A DNA stretch of 64,000 nucleotides from Pseudomonadota bacterium (GTDB taxonomy: Bacteria; Pseudomonadota; Gammaproteobacteria; Burkholderiales; Burkholderiaceae_C): positions 28,657-92,656 of the forward strand of contig JAFEEG010000003.1 of the NCBI GenBank assembly GCA_018241225.1. Direction: 5' to 3'. Below the pieces are notes generated by a model. It ran no database searches, was not told the DNA's origin, and saw only the letters and a list, made by a program, of their open reading frames with translations. Positions 60,445 through 64,000 of this stretch are shown here, piece after piece; the stretch's first letter is position 1; each line of letters begins with the position of its first letter. The translations under genes were made by a program, and so were the position numbers.

Positions 60445-62292
60445 GTGCCAGCCGCCGAGCCGCTGCACTGGCGCGCCGACGGCGTGCCCCACAGTCCGCG
60501 CTTCTCGGACATCTATCACACCGAATCGGGCGCCCTGGCCCAGGCAAGACATGTCTTCCTGGGCGGCTGCGGCCTGCCCGCGGCCTGGGCGAATCGCCCG
60601 CAATGGCGGATTCTCGAAACCGGCTTCGGGCTGGGCCTCAGTTTCCTGACAAGCTGGCAGGCCTGGAAAGACGACCCGGCGCGCCCGGGGATTCTGCATT
60701 TCGTCTCGGTCGAAGCCTGGCCGGTGTCGAGCGAAGACATCCTGCGGGCCTGCGCCGCCTACGACGAACTGGCCCCGCTGGCGAAGCAACTGGCGCAGCA
60801 GTGGCATGGGCTGCTGCCGGGCTTTCACCGGCTGGCCTTCGAGGGCGGGCGGGTGCTCCTGACCCTGTGCATCGGCGACGTGCGCGCCATGCTTCGCGCG
60901 CAGCGCCACTTCGAGGCCGACAGCATCTTCCTGGACGGCTTCAGCCCGGAGCGCAATCCGGACATGTGGTCGCTCGATGTGCTCAAGGGTGTCACGCGCC
61001 TGGCCCGCCTGGGCAGCCGGCTGGCCACCTGGACGGTGGCACGGTCGTTGCGCGACGGGCTGAAGCAACTCGGCTGGCAAGAGGGCAAGCTGCCCGGCTT
61101 GCCGCCCAAGCGCGATTGCCTGGGTGCAACGTTCGAGCCCGCCTGGCCGCTGCGCCGCCCGCCGGTGCCGGCCGAGCAGCTGGCGGCGCCGGGGCATTGC
61201 GTGGTGATCGGCGCCGGCCTGGCGGGCGCTGCCGTGGCCGCCAGCCTGGCGCGGCGCGGCTGGCGGGTGTCGGTGCTCGATGCGGCCGCCCGCCCGGCGG
61301 CTGGGGCATCGGCATTGCCCGTCGGGTTGATGGCGCCCCATGTCTCGCCCGATGACGCGCTGCTGTCGCGCCTGAGCCGCGCCGGCATTCGCGCCACGTG
61401 GTGGCAGCTCGCCCATCTTCTTTCCCAAGACCTGGACTGGTCGGCCTGCGGCGCGATGGAGCGGCGCACCGAGGCCAAGGTCCGCTTGCCGGACACCTGG
61501 TCGGCCGAAGGCCCCAACGAATCTTGGCGCGCGAGCGCCGAACAACTGCACGCCGCCGGGCTCGACGAAGGCACGACGGCGCTGTGGCATGCACGCGCCG
61601 CCTGGGTGCGCCCTGCCCGCCTCGTGGCGGCCTGGTTGTCGCAGCCCGGCATCGAACTCTTGCCCGATTCACGCGTGGCTCGCATCGACAACGAGCACGG
61701 CCAGTGGGTGGCCTTCGGCGCAGACGGCCGGCCCTTGGTACGCGGCGATCGCGTCGTGATTGCGACGGGCTACGCTTCGCTGGATTTCGCACCCGGCCTG
61801 CCGCTGCAGGCCGTGCGCGGCCAGGTCATGTACGGTCACGGCTGCGCCGGCCTGCCCCGGCACCCCATCAACGGCGACGGCCACCTGATCGCCCATGTGC
61901 CCGACGGCCTGGATTCGCTGTGGCTGGCGGGCTCGACCTACGACCGCGACAGCAGCAGCACCGCCCTGCGCGACGAGGACATGCAGGCCAACCTGGAACG
62001 CGTGGAGCACCTGCACCCCGGCGCCGCCAAGGCGCTGCAGAAACGCCAGGCGCATGGCCAGATGCAGGCCTGGGCAGGCGTGCGCTGTGCCTCGGGCGAC
62101 CGCCGCCCCCTGGTCGGCCCGGCGGACCCGCAGCAAGCGCAAGGCCCCTGGGTCTGCACGGCACTGGGCTCGCGCGGCTTGAGCTTTGCCGCGCTGTGCG
62201 CCGAACTCCTGGCCGCGCAATGGCATGGGGAACCGCTGCCGCTGCCGGCGACCATGGCCCGGGCACTGGATACGCGGCGGCTAGCGGGTTGA
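60445..62292 (+). CDS. mnmC: tRNA 5-methylaminomethyl-2-thiouridine biosynthesis bifunctional protein
   Basis: 615 residues from a GTG. The N-terminal methyltransferase domain (about 1-235: ETGFGLGLSFL, DSIFLDGFSPERNPDMW) is joined to a C-terminal FAD-dependent oxidase (VVIGAGLAGAAVAASLARRG near 252, and GVRCASGDRRPLVG near the end). It completes mnm5s2U at the wobble position of tRNAs. This two-domain order matches E. coli MnmC. It follows yggX closely. A 7-bp hairpin (62304-62320) lies after the stop without a T tract. Confidence 0.94.
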   Translation: MPAAEPLHWRADGVPHSPRFSDIYHTESGALAQARHVFLGGCGLPAAWANRPQWRILETGFGLGLSFLTSWQAWKDDPARPGILHFVSVEAWPVSSEDILRACAAYDELAPLAKQLAQQWHGLLPGFHRLAFEGGRVLLTLCIGDVRAMLRAQRHFEADSIFLDGFSPERNPDMWSLDVLKGVTRLARLGSRLATWTVARSLRDGLKQLGWQEGKLPGLPPKRDCLGATFEPAWPLRRPPVPAEQLAAPGHCVVIGAGLAGAAVAASLARRGWRVSVLDAAARPAAGASALPVGLMAPHVSPDDALLSRLSRAGIRATWWQLAHLLSQDLDWSACGAMERRTEAKVRLPDTWSAEGPNESWRASAEQLHAAGLDEGTTALWHARAAWVRPARLVAAWLSQPGIELLPDSRVARIDNEHGQWVAFGADGRPLVRGDRVVIATGYASLDFAPGLPLQAVRGQVMYGHGCAGLPRHPINGDGHLIAHVPDGLDSLWLAGSTYDRDSSSTALRDEDMQANLERVEHLHPGAAKALQKRQAHGQMQAWAGVRCASGDRRPLVGPADPQQAQGPWVCTALGSRGLSFAALCAELLAAQWHGEPLPLPATMARALDTRRLAG

Positions 62293-62333
62293 GGCGACAG
62301 ACATTGCCTGCCTCAGGCAAGGACTCCAAGCAC

Positions 62334-62378
62334 TCGACACGCATCGCCAGGGCGCTAGACTGTCCAAGTTAGCTACTT
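62334..62378 (+). promoter_or_regulatory. Putative promoter and operator of the toxin-antitoxin pair
   Basis: TCGACA (62334) and TAGACT (62356) are 16 bases apart. Just downstream, TAGCTA (62370-62375) sits in a near-symmetric AAGTTAGCTACTT that covers the expected transcription start; an antitoxin bound there would repress its own operon, the usual pattern. AGGAG at 62382 is the ribosome site. Confidence 0.4.
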
Positions 62379-62392
62379 TTCAGGAGCCAGTG

Positions 62393-62656
62393 ATGATCAC
62401 CGTCACATCCGTCGAGGCGCAAAACAAGTTTGGCCAGCTCCTTGACAACGCCCAGCGCGAACCAATCATCATCACCCGCCATGGGCGTCCTGCCGCCTAC
62501 ATGATCTCCCCCCAGGATATGAAGGAGCTTCAAGAGGCGCGTGCACGGGCCGATGAAGGCAAACCTGCGCGCGACTGGGCAACAGCAAGTGCGCAAGCCT
62601 GGAACGAATTCGACTCCAAGTTCGGCTCGTTCGCGGACGAGCACTCCACGCTCTGA
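62393..62656 (+). CDS. Antitoxin: Phd/YefM-type DNA-binding N-terminus with a CcdA-like C-terminal tail
   Basis: 87 residues from the ATG after the AGGAG site. Residues 1 to about 50 match the Phd/YefM fold (ITVTSVEAQNKFGQLLDNAQ, PIIITRHGRPAAYMIS). The tail is different from typical Phd: residues 71-84, ending FGSFADEH, resemble the end of F-plasmid CcdA (NGSFADEN). That segment in CcdA wraps the CcdB toxin, and the next gene here encodes a CcdB-like protein. The gene should repress its own promoter and neutralise the toxin. The pairing is inferred from sequence and context. Confidence 0.85.
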   Translation: MITVTSVEAQNKFGQLLDNAQREPIIITRHGRPAAYMISPQDMKELQEARARADEGKPARDWATASAQAWNEFDSKFGSFADEHSTL

Positions 62657-62660
62657 TCGA

Positions 62661-62987
62661 ATGGCGCAATTCGACGTACATCGCAACAAGGGAAGCCAGA
62701 AGGAGAGCATTCCATTCGTGGTGGTCATCCAGTCTGCACGCTTCGATGCCTATCGCCGACGGGTGGTCGTGCCATTGGTTCTGCGCCAGCATGCTCCCGG
62801 CGCTTCGATTTCTGGTTCGCGCATGAATCCGATCTTCAGCATTGGCGGCGTTGAGGTCGTTCTCAATCCGCTGCAGGTCGTATCCGTGGCCACCGATCAA
62901 CTTGGCGTCGTGGTTGACTCACTGTCGGACCAGGGGCAGCAGATCATTGAGGCCATGGACGAGTTGACGACCAGGGCTTGGGGATAG
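62661..62987 (+). CDS. ccdB: CcdB-like toxin (DNA gyrase poison family)
   Basis: 108 residues, starting four bases after the antitoxin stop. The CcdB fold is supported by MAQFDVHRN at the start, VVVIQSARFDAYRRRVVVPLV, NPIFSIGGVEVVLNPLQVVSV, and a C-terminal helix ending RAWG. CcdB of F plasmid ends WGI, and those last residues contact gyrase; here the final Ile is missing. Gyrase inhibition is therefore likely but its strength is open. No plasmid or phage genes surround it, so it is a chromosomal copy. Confidence 0.87.
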   Translation: MAQFDVHRNKGSQKESIPFVVVIQSARFDAYRRRVVVPLVLRQHAPGASISGSRMNPIFSIGGVEVVLNPLQVVSVATDQLGVVVDSLSDQGQQIIEAMDELTTRAWG

Positions 62988-63016
62988 ATCCACAGGCCGA
63001 CGCACACAATCACCCC

Positions 63017-63949
63017 ATGCCCGTCCAGCACTACGACATCACCCACACCACCACCTACCGCTACGCGGAGCCGGTCAGCTTCGGCCTGCACCGGGTGATG
63101 TTCCGTCCGCGCGAGAGCCACGACCTGCGCGTGCTGGCCACCGACCTGCAGGTCAGCCCGCCAGCCAGCATCCGGCTGATCCAGGACCCTTATTCCAACT
63201 CGGTGGCGCTGGTACAGCCGCTGGACAGTGCCGCCGAACTCAAGTTTGTCTGCACCTTCCGCATCGAGCAGGTCCCCACCCCCATCGAGAGCCTCCTGGA
63301 AATCGACCCGGCCGCCGAGTACCTGCCCTTTGCCTATTCGGTGCAGGACCGGCTGGACCTGGAGCACTACCTGCGTCCGCATCACGACGACCCCGAGGGC
63401 GTGCTGATCCGCTGGGCCCACCAGTTCCTGCAAGGCGAACAGGAAAGCAAGCGCACCCGCGATGTGCTCTCGCGCATGAACGCCCACATCGGCAGCACCT
63501 TGACGTACGAAGTGCGCAACGAAGAAGGTACGCAGACGCCGCTGCAGACGCTTGAACGCGGCAGCGGCAGTTGCCGCGACTACGCGCTGCTGATGATGGA
63601 GGCCGCGCGCCGCCTGGGCATCGCGACACGCTTCGTCTCAGGCTACCTGTACGACGCCGCGCTCGACGCGGCCAACACCGCCGAAGGCAGCGAGACCCCG
63701 ATCAGCGGCGCCGGTTCCACCCATGCCTGGATGCAGGCCTACCTGCCCGGCGCCGGCTGGGTCGCCTTCGACCCCACCAACAACATCATGGGCGGCCAGC
63801 AGCTGATACGCGTTGCGGTGGCGCGCGATCCGGCTTTCGCCTCGCCGCTGTCGGGCAGCTGGTTCGGCAGTGCCAATGCGTACCTTGGCATGGAAGCCAC
63901 GGTGGACGTGCGGCGCGTGGACCCACTGGCGCCGCCAATGCCTGGCTGA
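63017..63949 (+). CDS. Transglutaminase-like family protein
   Basis: 310 residues from MPVQHYDI. An N-terminal beta domain (YDITHTTTYRYAEPVSFGLHR) precedes a transglutaminase-like domain with a complete triad: Cys186 in GSGSCRDYA, His236 in GSTHAWMQ, Asp252 in AFDPTNN. Bacterial members are thought to be cysteine proteases or amidases; the substrate is unknown. It starts 29 bases after the toxin gene, in the same direction. The last 51 bases of the window hold no gene that can be identified. Confidence 0.9.
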   Translation: MPVQHYDITHTTTYRYAEPVSFGLHRVMFRPRESHDLRVLATDLQVSPPASIRLIQDPYSNSVALVQPLDSAAELKFVCTFRIEQVPTPIESLLEIDPAAEYLPFAYSVQDRLDLEHYLRPHHDDPEGVLIRWAHQFLQGEQESKRTRDVLSRMNAHIGSTLTYEVRNEEGTQTPLQTLERGSGSCRDYALLMMEAARRLGIATRFVSGYLYDAALDAANTAEGSETPISGAGSTHAWMQAYLPGAGWVAFDPTNNIMGGQQLIRVAVARDPAFASPLSGSWFGSANAYLGMEATVDVRRVDPLAPPMPG

Positions 63950-64000
63950 CGTGCGCCAGGGACATCGATCGAGCCCTACTCGATCGCCTTGCCCATATCC

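Noticed and set aside
60289-61590. A 433-codon minus-strand frame opposite mnmC
   Set aside because: Antisense to the conserved methyltransferase domain; no ribosome site or family features.
62304-62320. TTGCCTG-CCT-CAGGCAA hairpin after mnmC as a terminator
   Set aside because: The stem is perfect but no T tract follows, so it is mentioned only in the mnmC entry.

Overview
The window is GC-rich chromosomal DNA from a betaproteobacterium, most likely a Comamonadaceae member close to Variovorax. This is an inference from protein style and gene content: OFA and MHS transporters, the fused QuiC dehydratase, an ssuEADCB plus molbindin cluster, a ZipA-like protein beside ligA and smc, and MnmC. 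I see no rRNA, tRNA, CRISPR array, insertion sequence or prophage.

Layout. 1-2296 (+): the end of an oligopeptide ABC ATPase, an N-acyl-D-amino-acid deacylase and a RidA protein, a D-acylamino-acid or peptide salvage operon. 2307-12051: an anchored HtrA protease, an extradiol dioxygenase with a Tat-like leader coupled to purL, then map and glnD. 12106-17441 (-): an OFA transporter, a 46-residue small-protein gene with its own promoter, operator and terminator, and an MHS transporter plus quiC behind a PcaR-like palindrome (dehydroshikimate to protocatechuate). 17556-29642 (-): nine tightly packed genes running HAD lipoprotein, arylsulfatase, membrane spermidine-synthase-like protein, MoxR, DUF58, DUF4381, vWA, vWA-TPR, BatD. 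29806-32872 (-): aapJQM-like amino acid transporter genes without an ATPase. 33047-43008: DoxX, peptide deformylase, a small Gly/Tyr-rich lipoprotein, ligA, zipA, smc, an unknown lipoprotein and an orphan ParA-like ATPase.

42978-48056 (-) is a sulfate uptake operon (hydrolase-like protein, sbp, cysT, cysW, cysA, dsbB). 48200-52911 holds a phospholipase-D-family lipoprotein, a Crp/Fnr regulator with a CRP-like site, a LysR/azoR divergent pair with an inverted repeat, and a second flavin reductase. 52958-60015 (-) is an organosulfur operon (Tat-exported sbp, ssuE, ssuA, a 39-residue ORF, ssuD, ssuC, ssuB, molbindin, serine acetyltransferase). 60162-63949 (+): yggX, mnmC, a toxin-antitoxin pair and a transglutaminase.

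Sulfur is the common theme. Sulfate esters (arylsulfatase), sulfonates (Ssu) and free sulfate (Sbp/CysTWA) are all handled here, and serine acetyltransferase supplies the carbon skeleton for cysteine. The most unusual items are the sulfatase-MoxR-vWA operon, an antitoxin that joins a Phd-like N-terminus to a CcdA-like tail, the regulated 46-residue protein, and a hydrolase-like protein whose nucleophile serine position is glycine.
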